DNA of 64,000 bases. Origin: Hydrangea macrophylla. Taxonomy: Eukaryota; Streptophyta; Magnoliopsida; Cornales; Hydrangeaceae. This document shows positions 1 to 11,580 of this stretch, one piece after another. The notes below the pieces were generated by a model. It made no database searches, was not told the origin of the DNA, and saw nothing but the letters and a program-made list of their open reading frames with translations. A program made the position numbers and the translations under genes. The DNA is taken from NCBI GenBank assembly GCA_033977485.1, contig CM066994.1:47021155-47085154 (forward strand), given 5' to 3'. The number at the start of each line of letters is the position of its first letter. The first letter of the stretch is position 1.

Positions 1-8
1 AATGGTGG

Positions 9-111
9 ATGAGAAATTTGTTGAAGCACAATCCCACGAGCTTCAAATTTCTCAAATGATGGATGAGAAACTTTGGTAACTCGTAGGATTGTGCTTCAAC
101 AAATTTCTCAT
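9..111. repeat. Near-perfect inverted repeat (hairpin)
   Basis: Arms 9-40 and 80-111 are reverse complements over 32 bases with one mismatch, around a 39-base loop. The left arm and loop carry a repeated GATGAGAAA piece. It lies at the upstream edge of a copia gag relic, so it may be an inverted duplication of gag sequence. No transposon ends or target duplication were recognised. Confidence 0.75.
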
Positions 112-300
112 GACATCATCTTGAACTTGGAAGGTATAAGTTTAATTAGATGATCAATTTCAAGTTGATGTAATCATTGATAAACTGCCCCCTAGTTGGA
201 AGGATTTTAAAAATGCCTTACGCCAAAAAAATAAAGAGTTGTCTTTGGAAAGTTTGATTACTCGCCTTTGAATTGAGGAGGCTAGAGTTTTCAGAGCAGT
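100..300 (+). pseudogene. Copia-type gag relic (UBN2/gag-polypeptide domain)
   Basis: Read on the plus strand from about position 148, the sequence gives the gag motif IIDKLPPSWKDFK followed by a KELSLESLITRL-like stretch. This is typical of the C-terminal half of the gag-polypeptide domain of plant Ty1/copia elements. An in-frame TGA interrupts it right after ITRL, and no zinc knuckle, protease or LTR follows. It is a short decayed piece, possibly continuing left of the window. The family call is fairly firm; the boundaries are estimates. Confidence 0.7.
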
Positions 301-1289
301 TGGCAGTGGTTGATAGATTTTGGTCTTGCCATTGGCATCGCGGTTTAAGACTTAGGATTTGCCGATATACTAGATAGATGTCTATCTCTCTCCCTAGAGA
401 CTATTTGATATGTTTTGAGTTGTTTAAAACATGAAAATTTCTTATAAAACATAGGTTTAGAATTCATACCTTAAGTTACGGTGTTAAGATTTCAGGAGGA
501 TCGTAAGAATACCAATACTAAGCTAAATCTCTGATTACACACAAAACATACAAGTTTTACATAGTTTTCCTCACAATTCAATATTATGATTTTTATAAAT
601 CTTAGCCAAATGTGACCTAATGAGTGTCAAAATATAGCTCTTACATCAAGAAATCCGAATATGTAAACGATAAGAAAATCTTATGAACGAACGGTCGTCG
701 ATTGGCGTCGGGAAGCTTGAAGCCAAGGAATCCCCCTTTTAGCTCTCAATTTAGGTTTTAGAAAAACTTTACAAATGAAAATATCTCATGAGTTTCTATA
801 TATAGCCTCGACACTCAGAAATTGCGTTTAACTCCCCACGAGTTTTCTAATCTTCCAATTATCTCCCAAAACGTCTTAAACATCTAAGTTATGGATTCAC
901 GAGTGAAAATTTATACTTCATAAAAGTTTTCGTCTAGTTCCGTTTGGGTCTGTAATTACGTTCCGAAAACTATTTTTGTAGAATTTCTAGATAACCTACC
1001 TTTTATGTACCGTATCACTTATGTTAATACTGCAATACGCTCAAAATGATCTAAATCAATATCAAAACTATCAGAAAGGTAAGCTACACAGGCAAAATCA
1101 CTATTCACAATTACTAGATAAATCAAATAACACTTAAATCATATCAATGTCATTTAATCACACGAATGCCTCATTGAATATTAGATTGTCATGTCCTCAC
1201 TTGACATCTTCCGTTGACTCATGCCAACCACTTCCACAATTATCAAATAACATTGATTATCTCTTGAAATTCAATTATGCATTTTAAAA
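301..1289. other. AT-rich non-coding stretch
   Basis: No gene is recognised. A TATATATAG box near 799-807 followed by CT/AC-rich sequence resembles the core promoter of an old LTR, but no matching partner LTR, primer site or target duplication was found. Confidence 0.4.
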
Positions 1290-1299
1290 ACAAATGTAT

Positions 1300-1608
1300 T
1301 TTCTGTCACGGCTCGCTCATTTGAGCTCGTGAACATGATCATTTAAGACTCATTGTATAGTGACTTTTATATACGTAGTAAATATATTTATTATAAAACT
1401 ATATAATTTTAGAGAAAATATGACATATCTCATAAATATACTTGATAAAGAATTATTTATATTAAACTATATCGTTTACAAGGGTGCGCGAAAAAGCTCA
1501 TTAAAATGTTCACGAGAAAGCTTGCAAACACTTGAAAGCTCAGCTTATTTGAGCTCGTGAGCAAACTCGTGAGCTCGCGAATAGACTCAGCTCATATACA
1601 CCCCTAAC
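1300..1608. mobile_element. hAT-like non-autonomous element relic
   Basis: The right end reads CTCATATACACCCCTAAC, the reverse complement of the TTAGGGGTGTATATGAG terminus common to plant hAT elements whose ends are rich in GAGCTCG words. GCTCG/GAGCTCGTGA words occur near both sides (1311-1336 and 1495-1585). The left end and target duplication are not resolved. Confidence 0.4.
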
Positions 1609-1828
1609 AGTAGGCGACAATGAATCATTAGAAAAAAGTTGATTCAAGTTAGATATTTGCTCATATTTGGAAACTTTAAGTTGGAGTAATGAAAATAATT
1701 TACAGACGTATGGGTGCCAACCTGGTTATGATGTTCATATGTGATAGGTGGTAGTGATGCAATTCTCCACCGTTTTTGGTCGTACATTAATTTGTACTCT
1801 TTTTAGTAAAACTTACCTTCCAATTTTA

Positions 1829-2150
1829 GACTTGTTTCCAAAAATGTTGCCTAAAAAAACTAAATTATTAAATTAGGGCATGTTTTAACTTAAAGACATA
1901 AGAGGAGTAAAACGTTCTTAGTAAAAATGCCATTAAAATGGCGTTATTTCAAAAAACGCTAATAATAAGAATACCGCCATTTCAAAAAATGCTATTAGAA
2001 TGGCGTGATTAGTAAAAACGCCATTAGCAATTGAAATTTTTCTATTTCCAGAAAATGAAAAAACGTTGTATGGAAATTCAAAAAAAATAATTTTAGAAAA
2101 TACTAGTGGTGGTTTTACAAACAATGCCAATATGCCATTCACCTTTTAAA
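1829..2150 (+). repeat. Left terminal inverted repeat of the MULE
   Basis: It aligns with the reverse complement of about 10560-10887 with scattered substitutions and small indels. It is full of short GGCGTTTTT / AAAAACGCCATT words facing both ways. Similar words continue as subterminal repeats to about 2520. Confidence 0.85.
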
Positions 2151-2746
2151 TATTTTTTTTTGTTTCCTTCTATTAGAAAAAAAAACGTATATAGGAATTT
2201 AGAAAAATAGTAATGGCGTGATTTAGAAAACCGCCATTAACTTTTTTATTTTTATTTTGTCCCCAATCTAAAAACATGTATAGCGTTATTACAAAAAATG
2301 CCATAATCAATGACGTGCTTATTAAAAACGTTTTTAGAATACTAATGGTGTTTGTACTAATGACGCCATTATAACATATATGACGGTTTTAGTAAAAACG
2401 CCATTAAAAAGGTCCACGCCAGCTTTCCTGCAGAATGGTTCCAGTATAGCGTGCAGTCAATGGTCATATCAATCACTGAGTGTACTAATGGCATTTTTAG
2501 TAAGAACGCTGTTAAAAGTTGTTCAAATAAAAACAATACGTTTTGAAGTTTACCAGATCTAAAAACTACACACTTTCTTCATGAATTTCTTTCTTCTTCT
2601 ACAACTAGACGCTTTCTTCTTTATTCTTCTTCTTTCTTCTTTCTTCATCCCTTCTTTATAAATATTTTTCTTATAGCAACTAGAAGATTATTATACTACA
2701 TACCACATCTCTAGACTAATGTCGACATTAATTGCATTTTACTAGT

Positions 2747-2774
2747 GGGGGGGGGGGGGGGGGGGGGGGGGGGG
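2747..2774. repeat. 28-base G homopolymer
   Basis: An uninterrupted run of G follows ACTAGT, inside the MULE and just upstream of the transposase relic. A run this long may mark an assembly or sequencing weak point. Confidence 0.95.
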
Positions 2775-2840
2775 ATTATGCTAAACGACCACAACGAAGG
2801 AGGTATTTAGTACAACATTCCAGCGAAGTATCTTCAACGA

Positions 2841-5603
2841 GTGAATCGGAGAGCAACATTTTCTGAGTTAGTCGCTTTGGTATATAACAAGGTAGCTTAT
2901 GAAGGGGAAATCATTGACTTGAAATTCACTTGTAGATTTCTAACAAATCAAATCGGTGTCGTTATCAATTTTATAGCCCTTTCAATAGTCGACAATCAGA
3001 CATTGGAGATTGTAATTGATATTCCATCATTTTGTCTGGCGATAAGGTGTGTTGAGGTCTACGTTGAGAAGGTACCTCTTGTTGGATTCTCTATGTAGAG
3101 TCTGGGCCGTATACTGGGTTCCTCACGCAAGGGGCTGAAAACTTTAATATTCAGTCCCATTCCCTATCCCCGATGAATTTTTACGATGACTTTGATGGAT
3201 ACCTGAACTCATATTGTAATTACAGAAATGAAGAAAGTAACACTCCAAACCCGATGAATTATTCGGAGTAGTACAATATGTTAAACACTCAATATGAAAT
3301 TCATGCAAATGTAGGTCCAAGCTTGAGCACTCAAAACTTTGAGAGTGCAAGTCCTATCTTTAGCAATCGAAACTATGGGACTGATTATGACTTCAATAGC
3401 AGAGTGATGCATGAAACAATGTCACAATGTGAAGGAAATGATGGTATGAACCCGGTCCAAACAGTTGGTAAGATCTGAGGGCAATACTTAGGCAAATGAG
3501 GGTATTGTTGTAGACAGTACAGGTCAAGATTATGATTCAGAAGATGCCTCGAAAAAAAATGTCGGGATGGATGGTTCGGATTCTGATGGAGAAGTTGAAG
3601 AACATGGTCCACAAGGTGTCGAAATATCATCTCCCTCTTGCGGACAAGAGCTTCACAGTCTGGTCCCCTTCTACACTAACCTTGAAGGGGATGAGGGTTG
3701 TGAGGTAACTAGTCGCGATAGCTACCGGACTTGTAAAATATGGAGAGCTGATAGTGTTGAGTTAGAGCTCCGAATGGGATTCAGAAACAAGCTACAGCTT
3801 CAGTAAGCCATAAAGTTCTATCACACGAAGCATAATTGAGAATACGTGGTAGTTGAAACAAATCCCAAACTGTGGGTGGTTCAGTGCAAGAATGGATGCA
3901 CATGGCGGCTTTGTGCTTCAGAAAATAGGCATAGTTTTTTTAAGATCACAAAATACAATGGCGATCATCATTGTTTGTACCAGCATATTAGTCAGGACCA
4001 CATTAACCTTCATATGAATCTTATAGCGAATATAATCATTGGTTACGTGAAGGAGGCCCCAGATATGAAAATCAGTTTGGTCATTGGACAACCAAAATTT
4101 CACCATATCATACAATAAGACATGGCGTGCAAGGAAAAGAGCAATTGGGATGGTGTTCAGAGACTGGGATGATTCTTACAGAAGATTGCCTAGATTTATG
4201 GCTGTATTGTAAGAATATAACCTAGGTACTGTGGTGGAATGGCTAAATAATACTACGGGCACTGAAAATACCTACAAGTTCCAATACTTATTTTGGGCCT
4301 TCAAACCTTCAATTGACAGGTTTACTCTTTGTCGTCCAATAATCTTAATCGAAGGGACACATCTTAATGGTAAATACAAAGGAAAAATCCTTGTAGCTAT
4401 GGGGTTACAGCAGCACATACATGTTACCCGCTTGCATTTGCCATTGTAGATAATGAGACCATTGTAAGTTGGTCATGGTTCCTAAGACACCTAAGTACAT
4501 ATGTTGTGCGAGGTCAAGAGGAGATTTTCTTGATATCTGACCGACAACAAGGTATACTTGGTGCAGTTCAAAGATTACCAGAGTGGCACAGGCCATCTGT
4601 ATACCATCGCTTTTGTTTAAGGTATGTTATGAGCAACTTCAACAAAAAATTCAAGAATATCCAATTGAAGGACCTTGTATAGAATGCTGGCATTGCCCAC
4701 CAGATTAGGAAGTTCAATAGTGTAATGGACAACATTGATGCCATAAATCACAATGCACGTCGGTGGTTAGAGAATATTCCCATAGAAAAGTGGTCCCTTG
4801 CAGACGACGGTGGTCATCGGTGGGGTATCATAACCGCTAACCACTGTGAAGTGTTTAATGTGGTACTCAAAGGTGCACGTGCCCTCCCAATAACTGCATG
4901 TTTACAGCTAATATTTTATCGAGTTATAGGCTATTTTGATGAAGGCATAGTAGTAGCAAATAAGAGTCTACGCGATGGATTTATGTACACTAAACATGTG
5001 CTACAACAGATCGATAAATATCAAAAGAAAGCAAATATCCACGAGATACAAGCGTATAACAGGTTATATCCATCTCTGCTTATTCATATATTAAACTTAT
5101 GCCACTTAATGATTTTAATTTGACACTTTTCACTTAATAGGGCGACAGGGGAGTTCCAAGTTTGATCAAGAAGGCGACGGATAAGTGGCGGTAACGTGCA
5201 GGTGGTGCGACTTAATGAAGGTTTTTGTTCGTGCAGGAAGACAAATATATATAAATATCCATGTTCCCATATACTAGCTACTACAACACGTCATGGTTTA
5301 GACCCATTTCATTTTGTAGTGAAAGAGTATAGGATGGAGTCTAATGTGCGCACGTGGGAAAGTCTTTTCCACCCGATGGCCCATGAAGACTATTGGCCAC
5401 AACATAACTTTATTGTGCTACTACCAAATGATGGTACTCGTTGTGTTATAAGGCCTGGTCGTCCCCAATCGACATGTATTTACAATGAGATGGACCAACG
5501 TAGCCATCGTGTACCCAAACAATGTAGTATATGTAGGGTGACAGGTCACGATCGACGCCAGTGTCCAGCCCATTCTCAGGTTGTACCATCAAATGTAGTT
5601 TAA
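2841..5603 (+). pseudogene. MURA/MuDR-type transposase, broken
   Basis: Pieces in order: N-terminal region ending in IVDNQTLEIVIDIPS (2841-3098); acidic linker (about 3490-3660); MuDR DNA-binding domain (3740-4118, with VVETNPKLWVVQCKNGCTWRL and SQDHINL); catalytic core (4231-4680, with FWAFKPSIDRF and LISDRQQG); helical region (4725-5123, with LENIPIEKWSLA and VLKGARALPITA); SWIM zinc finger (about 5224-5275, CSC..PCSHILA); CCHC knuckle (CSICRVTGHDRRQC, about 5521-5562). The usual first catalytic Asp (DGTHL) reads EGTHL here. Stops at about 3804, 3838, 4116 and 4680 and frame changes near 4400 and 5150-5195 break it. A GT-AG intron of about 90 bp is plausible near 5060-5150. The family is clear and the gene is dead. 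Confidence 0.88.
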
Positions 5604-5987
5604 TGTTTTTCTTTATGTAATTCATGGACATCACTATATCAATGTACTTTAAGTTTTCTAATTTGATATTTATTGTGTTTCTTTGCTATTTTTTCTCTTG
5701 GCTTTTATGTCTTCAGTTAAGATACTACTTGGTACTGGTGAAGTCATTACTTGGTGCTGGTGAAGTCACTTGCATATGACATATAACCTGTATTAATTTT
5801 AGTAGTCATGCTTTCTATTATTGTGACTAGATATATGAAAAAAAAAAAAAAAAAAAGAAAGAAAGAAAACAAATTGCAACAAGTATTTTTCGAGGTTTAA
5901 TTTTATTCACCTAAAAATACAGAATTGATTAACAAAATAAGCAATTGATTCTATTCCTTTACTATTAAAAAAGTGGGTATAATCTTC
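5604..5987. other. MULE downstream region, non-coding
   Basis: AT-rich sequence follows the transposase stop. It includes an A-rich run near 5839-5870 and a duplicated phrase (ACTTGGT[A/G]CTGGTGAAGTCA) at about 5727-5768. No gene is seen. Confidence 0.5.
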
Positions 5988-6032
5988 CCCAAACCTAAAC
6001 CTTTCATTGTCCCTAATGAAACAGTAAAAAGA
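5988..6032 (-). mobile_element. Scrap of a gypsy retrotransposon, reverse strand
   Basis: The reverse complement of CCCAAACCTAAACCTTTCATTGTCCCTAATGAAACA matches the GGGGACAATGAAAGGTTTAGG segment in the gypsy element of this same window (about 19760-19802). That phrase is common downstream of pol in plant Athila/Tat elements. Only about 45-100 bp can be recognised. The flanks, roughly 5880-6090, may belong to it too. Confidence 0.55.
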
Positions 6033-6115
6033 ATAAATATCTAACAAAAAAATTAGAGTACAGAAAATAATGAATGACCACCAGCCCAAAAGAATAACAG
6101 TCTATAGTTTTTCAG

Positions 6116-6343
6116 TAGGGGTGGCAATAATTACCCACACCCACGAACCCGCCCGCACCTACCCATAAATTATGGGTGTGGGTTGTTTAAATTTTGCTCG
6201 CAAGTGGGTTGCTAATATGAAATCTATTAGTTAAGCAGGTGTTTTCGGGTTGTACACAGGTACCCAATGGACGGGTTGGCTGTGCTTTACCTTTCTCACC
6301 ATTTCATCTTTTTTCAATTGATCTATCTGGAGTCGGGATTGGA

Positions 6344-6381
<38 letters not shown>

Positions 6382-7088
6382 CGATCGAACTCTACAACCC
6401 TAGCTCTCTTTCTTCTTCCCACCTATCCTCTCTACAAACCCTAGATCTCATGATTTGCGAAATTTGATCTCTACCACAAGACTAAATCTTGATAAAACGT
6501 CTCTTCTTCTTGGAGTGAGATCGAGAAAGCGTGAAATCCTAGAATATTTCGATCTGCAATTGTACGTGGAGCAGTTCAAGTCAAGCCCTTCAATTCTGCA
6601 TATCCAATCACTATGATTCTTCAAGAACCATTATTGATACTGTTATTGACTTTAATTTCCTTTAATTCTGCACACCCAATCTCTAGGGTTCTTCAAGACA
6701 TTTACAACTTTTCTATGATTTTTCCCATTCGGTTGATTATCTTTCTTTTGATTCCCTCCATTGTTTGTTTATCATGTTGATTTTACAAAGAGAAGTTTGG
6801 ATATTTAGAAAATTAGAAGCGTTTAAGCTGCCAAAGCCATAAATACATGTATATACATATATATATGTATAATCAGTGTAGAGAGAGAGAGTGTGTGTGT
6901 TTTTTTGGATACCCTAAAAAAAATAGATGTGGTTTGGGTTAACGGTTGGACCCGGGTAAACCCAACCCGCTGGAAACCCGCCCATTTTCAACCCGAATGA
7001 ATGGGTTGAATAATGGTTTGAACCCATTTATGACCCAACCCGTGAATGACCCACCCAAACCCGACCCAACCTTGCCCATTGCCAGGTT
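6116..7088. mobile_element. hAT-like non-autonomous element
   Basis: The left end TAGGGGTGGCAATAATTACCCACACCC and the right part, rich in CCCAACCCG and ending near CCCATTGCCAG, have the look of plant hAT elements (TAGGGGTGGCAA...TTGCCACCCCTA). The last bases of the right end differ and no 8-bp duplication was found, so that edge may be damaged. The middle has a (CT)n tract at 6342-6379 followed by a leader-like stretch (CTACAACCCTAG, AAACCCTAGATCTC), which could be captured host 5'-UTR sequence. No transposase is present. Confidence 0.5.
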
Positions 7089-7365
7089 TACCAACATGTG
7101 TCCCAAGAATTGTCAATAATCTTTGAAAAGAAGAAAAGCACGCCAATTGTATCCTTTAAATTCTGAACCCTCTTCCTATTCAACTACTCATACATACATA
7201 CAAACGTTTATATATAGATACACACATACATACACATATTTATATGTATCCTTTCCCAACCGAATCATACCTTTGAGTTTCACAATGACTGCAACACAAG
7301 GAAATCACACCACCCTCCTATATATATGTTTACACCCTAATATAAAAAATATATTTTTTATATTG

Positions 7366-7919
7366 TGACCGGTTTATGCAAGTGGGAAGTTAACCACACT
7401 AGCAGGGAAGTTACCAATTTAGTGGGTAGTGGTTATTTGAAGTGAGAAAGTGGCCAACTTAATGGGGAAATGGCCAATTTAGTGGGGGAGTTATTTTCAG
7501 CACCTCTATAAATACACAAGGCCAATCTACATACAAAGGAGGCTACACACGCCCAAACAGCCCCTGCGGCTCAACCCGAGCACCTAGTGCTCCTCCTTTT
7601 TGCTTACTGTCTATTTCCTTCTTGCTATTTGTTTATTTGTCCTTTGTCCTATTTCATTTGTCCACTGTTCAATGTTCTAATGTAATGTAGTTCAAGTACA
7701 ATTTACAATCTGTTTGAGAGCAATTTCATTTCAGTTTTATTGCTTGTTTGTACTTCATTTTCATCACTCGACCAAATCACTTGCATTAGAGTGATTGTAC
7801 CTCAAGGAAAGGGTCATCCCTACTTCCCAACGATCGCTTGATCCCTCTCAAACCACAGTTAGGGATCGTTTTGGTTACACGTTTGGGTCTTCGTACAAAG
7901 CCCCTGGCACGCCCGGTCA
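7366..7919 (+). mobile_element. Possible solo LTR
   Basis: The segment starts TGACCGG and ends CCGGTCA, an inverted pair with TG...CA borders. It holds a TATA-like box (CTATAAATACA, about 7504-7514) and then a leader-like CT-rich region, the order expected of an LTR. No second copy is in the window, and the 5-bp flanks (TATTG, AATTA) do not match. This is a structural guess. Confidence 0.4.
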
Positions 7920-8654
7920 AATTAATTTTTAGCTAGCCAAAACATTATATATATATATACATTTTGGTAAAACTATAAATAAATTAATTAGCTTCTCTTC
8001 TTCTCATCACCAAAGATTTTTTATTTAGTTAATGGAGGTTTAAAGATACCTGCCCATAAAAATATATAGATGATCAATGGCATTGAAATTTAGTGCTTTT
8101 AGTTTTTTCCTTAAAATTTTCTTGGTGATTTTGAGCGGAATAATTCAAGATGGATTAGTGAGAAGTGAAGAAGAAAACAAAAGGGATATATATTTTGACA
8201 TCTACTGCATAATTAAACAATTTTACAATGATTAGGGTTATGGGATACAAATGTAGGTGAAGTAATCAAATAAATTAAGGTCTATAACTATGGTTTTTTT
8301 CAATTCTTTTCCACAATATTCTCAAAAACCTAAAACCAATCACAATTGAAGGAAATTCTTTTGCACCAAATCATCAATTGAGGAACATACCTAATTGATA
8401 GAAACGTGCTCATGAGAGGAATCTGATAATGATTGTTTTAGAGTTTCCAGATCACCCGAATGAGCCGTGAAATTGCGAGGAAGATGAAGAGGAAGAGGAA
8501 GAGGAAGAGGGGAACATGACACGTGTATACAATATCACTATACTTTTTGTTTTTTTGTCTTTTTATTTTTTATTTTTAATTTTTTTAACTTTTTTTAATT
8601 TTTGAAAAGAATCAATATATGTACACATGAGGAATATAAGTTGTATTTACTAAG
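7920..8654. other. Non-coding interior of the MULE
   Basis: AT-rich. A purine-rich GAAGAGGAAGAGG stretch at about 8480-8512 and a short segment around 8090-8200 could be old captured exon or UTR sequence, but no open frame supports a gene. Confidence 0.4.
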
Positions 8655-8835
8655 GAGTAATGCTATGCTTTTCAATTTTTTTTTTTCAAAAGTGCTTTTC
8701 AGCACATGTGGTAGTGGGTCAGTTGATTTTGATTGATAGATATTGAAGTAATCCTACTATTAATGAAGAATGCCCATTGCTACATGTGTTGGGAAACACT
8801 TTTTGGGAAGAAGGTTGGGAAGCATAACATTACTC
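8655..8835. mobile_element. MITE, Mutator-type, 181 bp
   Basis: The ends GAGTAATGCTATGCTTTTCAA and TTGGGAAGCATAACATTACTC form inverted repeats. A perfect 9-bp target duplication TTTACTAAG flanks it (8646-8654 and 8836-8844). It has no coding capacity. It inserted into the MULE. Related ends appear at about 11900 and 25266. Confidence 0.85.
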
Positions 8836-9149
8836 TTTACTAAGTTCAACCGTGTATATAATATTAGAAGTGGTGTTTCCTAATACTAAACCTTGTATGT
8901 ATACTGTATATAACATGTATATCAATGTGGGTGGTCCAAAAAAAATGGTAAAAAAAAATGGCACACTAAACTTATTACCTAACAAAAATTAGTTAAGTAA
9001 AAGTGCATCAATTGATAAAAGTGCAAAACACTTATGGTCATCGGTGCACTTATATATATTATAGATGTAGATGGATATAGATAGATATACTACTAATTGC
9101 CCGTGTTCATGGGCACGACGCAAAGAAAAAAGAAGAAGAGAATTTGACT

Positions 9150-9305
9150 AAAAGTGTGTTTGATAAAAAGCAGCCAAAAATCCACTGAAAACTTTAGTCA
9201 TTTGAGTACTTGAAACAATATTTTCAGTATTACAAATTCAATCGCAAAATTTTCAATATTTAAAATTCAGCACTTAATTTTCAGTTTTATCAAACGGAGC
9301 CTAAG
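9150..9305. mobile_element. MITE-like element with TTTGATAAAA ends
   Basis: GTGTTTGATAAAAAGCAG at the left and CAGTTTTATCAAACGGAGC at the right are inverted repeats about 155 bp apart around an AT-rich, TTCAG-rich centre. This resembles common plant MITEs. The target duplication is not resolved. Confidence 0.5.
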
Positions 9306-10070
9306 TCTCAAATGCACAGTAAAACTAAGCCTCAATTAGCCATCAATGTGGGTCCCATGAGCTACATAAAATGCTCGAATCATAGTGATGTCAAACTAAT
9401 TCCCAAATAAACAAATGCAGTTACACTAAGTATATAGATCTAATTACTAATCAACCTCCATAGTCCTGTTATTTTCAAATAAATGGTATCTCAATTGAAT
9501 TACACTTTGAATGCAATCTGAGTTCATTCAATAATTAAAAGCAACACAAACTATCAAAGTCTATTAAATCAGCATTATAAATTTATAATAATAGCAGAAT
9601 TTTGCTCCATCTATCAAGCCAATTTACAAATCCTCTTAACAAATATATGTGTACACATATGTGTGTGTACAAACGTAGTCAAATTGGCCATTCTATTTCT
9701 ACTCTGCAATCATGGTCGATATATGGATATGAGTTGGAGCTGGTACTTCAAGCTATATCATATTGCAAACAAGGTCTCTAATTTTTATTCAAATTTTTTT
9801 TTTGTTGGGTGATGTTCAAATTGATCCAAGTGACAAGTAAGCTTAATCAGAGTCCACTGATCATGAGATCAAACAAGTGGTTAGAGCATTTCACCCCCCA
9901 TGGTCAGAGTTACAAGCGATGCCAAAAATAAACTTAATCCCCTTGTGGTGGGTGTCACAACATATAATTGACACTCAATAGGACCATTGGAGGGCCACCA
10001 GATTTTTGCCTAACTACCCCCAAACTCATTAACCCACCTCTTCAGACCACAAGTCATAACTATGAAATAA
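9306..10070. other. Non-coding interior of the MULE
   Basis: No open frame of note and no repeat recognised, apart from a TATATGTGTACACATATGTGTGTG stretch near 9643-9667. Confidence 0.4.
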
Positions 10071-10400
10071 ATGGCAGCCAAATTTCACAACTATGAAACC
10101 CTAGGATTGGATTTGAAACCACTATGCCTAACTCAAATTGAAATCCAAATCAAACTTATATATATGTATGTATGTATATTTATGTACATATGTATGTATT
10201 TATATGTATACATACCTGTGTTTGCAGGTGGCAACGGGATGGTGACGAAGGTGGTGGCGGTGGGCTGCTCACGTCAGTGGCAAAAGGAAGCGGGGAGAAG
10301 AGCTTCGTGGCGGCATGTGGCGGCGGTGGCATGGAGGCGGCAGTGGTGTGGTGGAGGCGGCGAGTCGCACCAAGAGTGAAAGAGAGAGTGAAAATAGACA
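10071..10400 (+). other. GC-rich patch next to the right TIR, possible captured host gene fragment
   Basis: A segment beginning ATGGCAGCC is followed by a (TATG)n-rich stretch and then a TGTTTGCAG acceptor-like site at about 10220-10228. After it comes a sharply GC-rich run (GGTGGCAACGGGATGG...) coding a Gly/Ala-rich stretch. The contrast with AT-rich surroundings and the position beside the TIR fit Pack-MULE capture of an exon-intron-exon piece. The parent gene is not recognised. Confidence 0.35.
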
Positions 10401-10559
10401 AGGTTGCATTAGGGCTCAAAAACGTCATAGACGTTTTATTTTCTCCACTTAATAGCGTTTTTACAAAGCACGCCTTGAATGGTGTCTTTTCTAAGTACGC
10501 CATTATAAACATTATTTTCTTTTCTTTTTTAGTAAATACTTTTTTTAAAAATAAAAGGA

Positions 10560-10887
10560 TACGAAAAAAAAAATTAAAAAATTGAATGGCGTTTTTTGTA
10601 AAACCGCCACTAGCATTTTCTAAAATTCAATTTTCTCAATTTCCATAAAACGTTTTTATTTTTTGGAAATGGAAACAATTCAATTACTAATGGCGTGATT
10701 AGCAAAAATGCCATTCTAATAGCGTTTTTTGAAATAACATTATTATTATTATTAGCGTGTTAGCTAAAAAACGTCATTTGAATGGCGTTTTTGCTTAGAA
10801 CGTTTTACTCCTATTATGTCTTTAAGTTAAAACATGTCCTAGTTTAATAATTTAGTTTTTTTTAAGCAAAATATGTGGAAACAAGTC
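10560..10887 (-). repeat. Right terminal inverted repeat of the MULE
   Basis: Its reverse complement aligns with 1829-2150, sharing the GGACTTGTTTCC-type end, the AAATTATTAAA block, and the AAAACGCCATT and CTAGTGG[C/T]GGTTTTACAAA words. Subterminal copies of the same words extend left to about 10420. Confidence 0.85.
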
Positions 10888-10974
10888 CCAATTTTGTATC
10901 TCATTTGTTCAATAGGTTTTGACTTTATGTCAAAATTTCAAATCACTTAATTTAGTGAATACTTAAAGTTTAAA

Positions 10975-11568
10975 CACTTTTCCCCTTTCTCTCTCTCTAA
11001 AACACAGTCTTTCTCTTCTCTCTAAAAGTCTTCCATGGCAGTTTCCCCATGGGCTTTCCCACCACATGAGAGCCCTTGGCTCTTCTCTTTTTTGTTGATT
11101 GTCTCTCTTTTTTAGAGTGTTGTCCCTCATTGTGGGGGTTTGTCACTTCTAGTGATGGTTTGTTTTATGTTTTTTTTTTTTGGTTTAGTTCTTGGTTTGT
11201 TTGGTTGCTCAAGCTAGATCTCTCAATTTCCTTGTTCTGTGGTTTGGATCCGTCCTTTCTTCTCACAGATTTGGCATTTTTTTTTTGCCAAATATGGAGT
11301 TTGGGTGGGCTCTTTTTGCAGTCCTAGTGCTTTGAAGTGCTCTATGTTTTGGAACTGCTGGTAGCTTTTTTTCCCAGTCGGCTCAGTGTGTTGAGCTATA
11401 CACTACACTTCAAGATATCACAGATTTAGGAGATTATAGTGCGAGTTAGAAGGTTGCTGAGCTTTTTTTCTTGTATTTTTTCTTCTTTCTGCTTGTATTG
11501 ATTCCTTTTGGAATCTGCCTCTGTTGTGAAACAATGAAATGCTCTTGTTGTAATAAAAAAGATAATAA
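10975..11568 (+). mobile_element. Short retroposon, 594 bp (5'-truncated LINE or SINE-like)
   Basis: A perfect 12-bp duplication TTAAAGTTTAAA flanks it (10963-10974 and 11569-11580). The 3' end is A-rich (TTGTAATAAAAAAGATAATAA) and there are no inverted ends, the pattern left by target-primed reverse transcription. The 5' part is CT-rich and leader-like, and no reverse transcriptase motif is present. It could be a LINE 3' piece, a SINE or a processed transcript. The long plus-strand open frame inside is low-complexity and not credible as a gene. Confidence 0.65.
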
Positions 11569-11580
11569 TTAAAGTTTAAA

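Larger units (their letters stand above)
1829..10887. mobile_element. Mutator-like element (MULE), about 9.06 kb
   Basis: The ends at 1829 (GACTTGTTTCC) and 10887 (GGAAACAAGTC) begin inverted repeats of about 330 bp. The flanks are CCAATTTTA (1820-1828) and CCAATTTTG (10888-10896), a 9-bp target duplication matching at 8 of 9 bases, the length expected for Mutator-type insertion. The inside holds a MURA-type transposase relic on the plus strand (about 2841-5603). It also holds a gypsy scrap, a hAT-like element, an LTR-like segment, a MITE and a GC-rich patch that may be captured host sequence. Size is inflated by these insertions. It can no longer make transposase itself, but its ends could be used in trans. 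Confidence 0.88.

Noticed and set aside
6231..6467. Arg/Glu-rich and Leu/Ser-rich open frames
   Set aside because: Generated by the (CT)n microsatellite in the hAT-like element.
10172..10585. Overlapping 100-140 residue frames on both strands
   Set aside because: They run through the GC-rich patch into the MULE terminal repeat; no domain or codon signature.
11076..11327. 83-residue Phe/Leu-rich frame as a membrane protein gene
   Set aside because: Lies wholly within the 594-bp retroposon; T-rich low complexity produces the hydrophobic residues.
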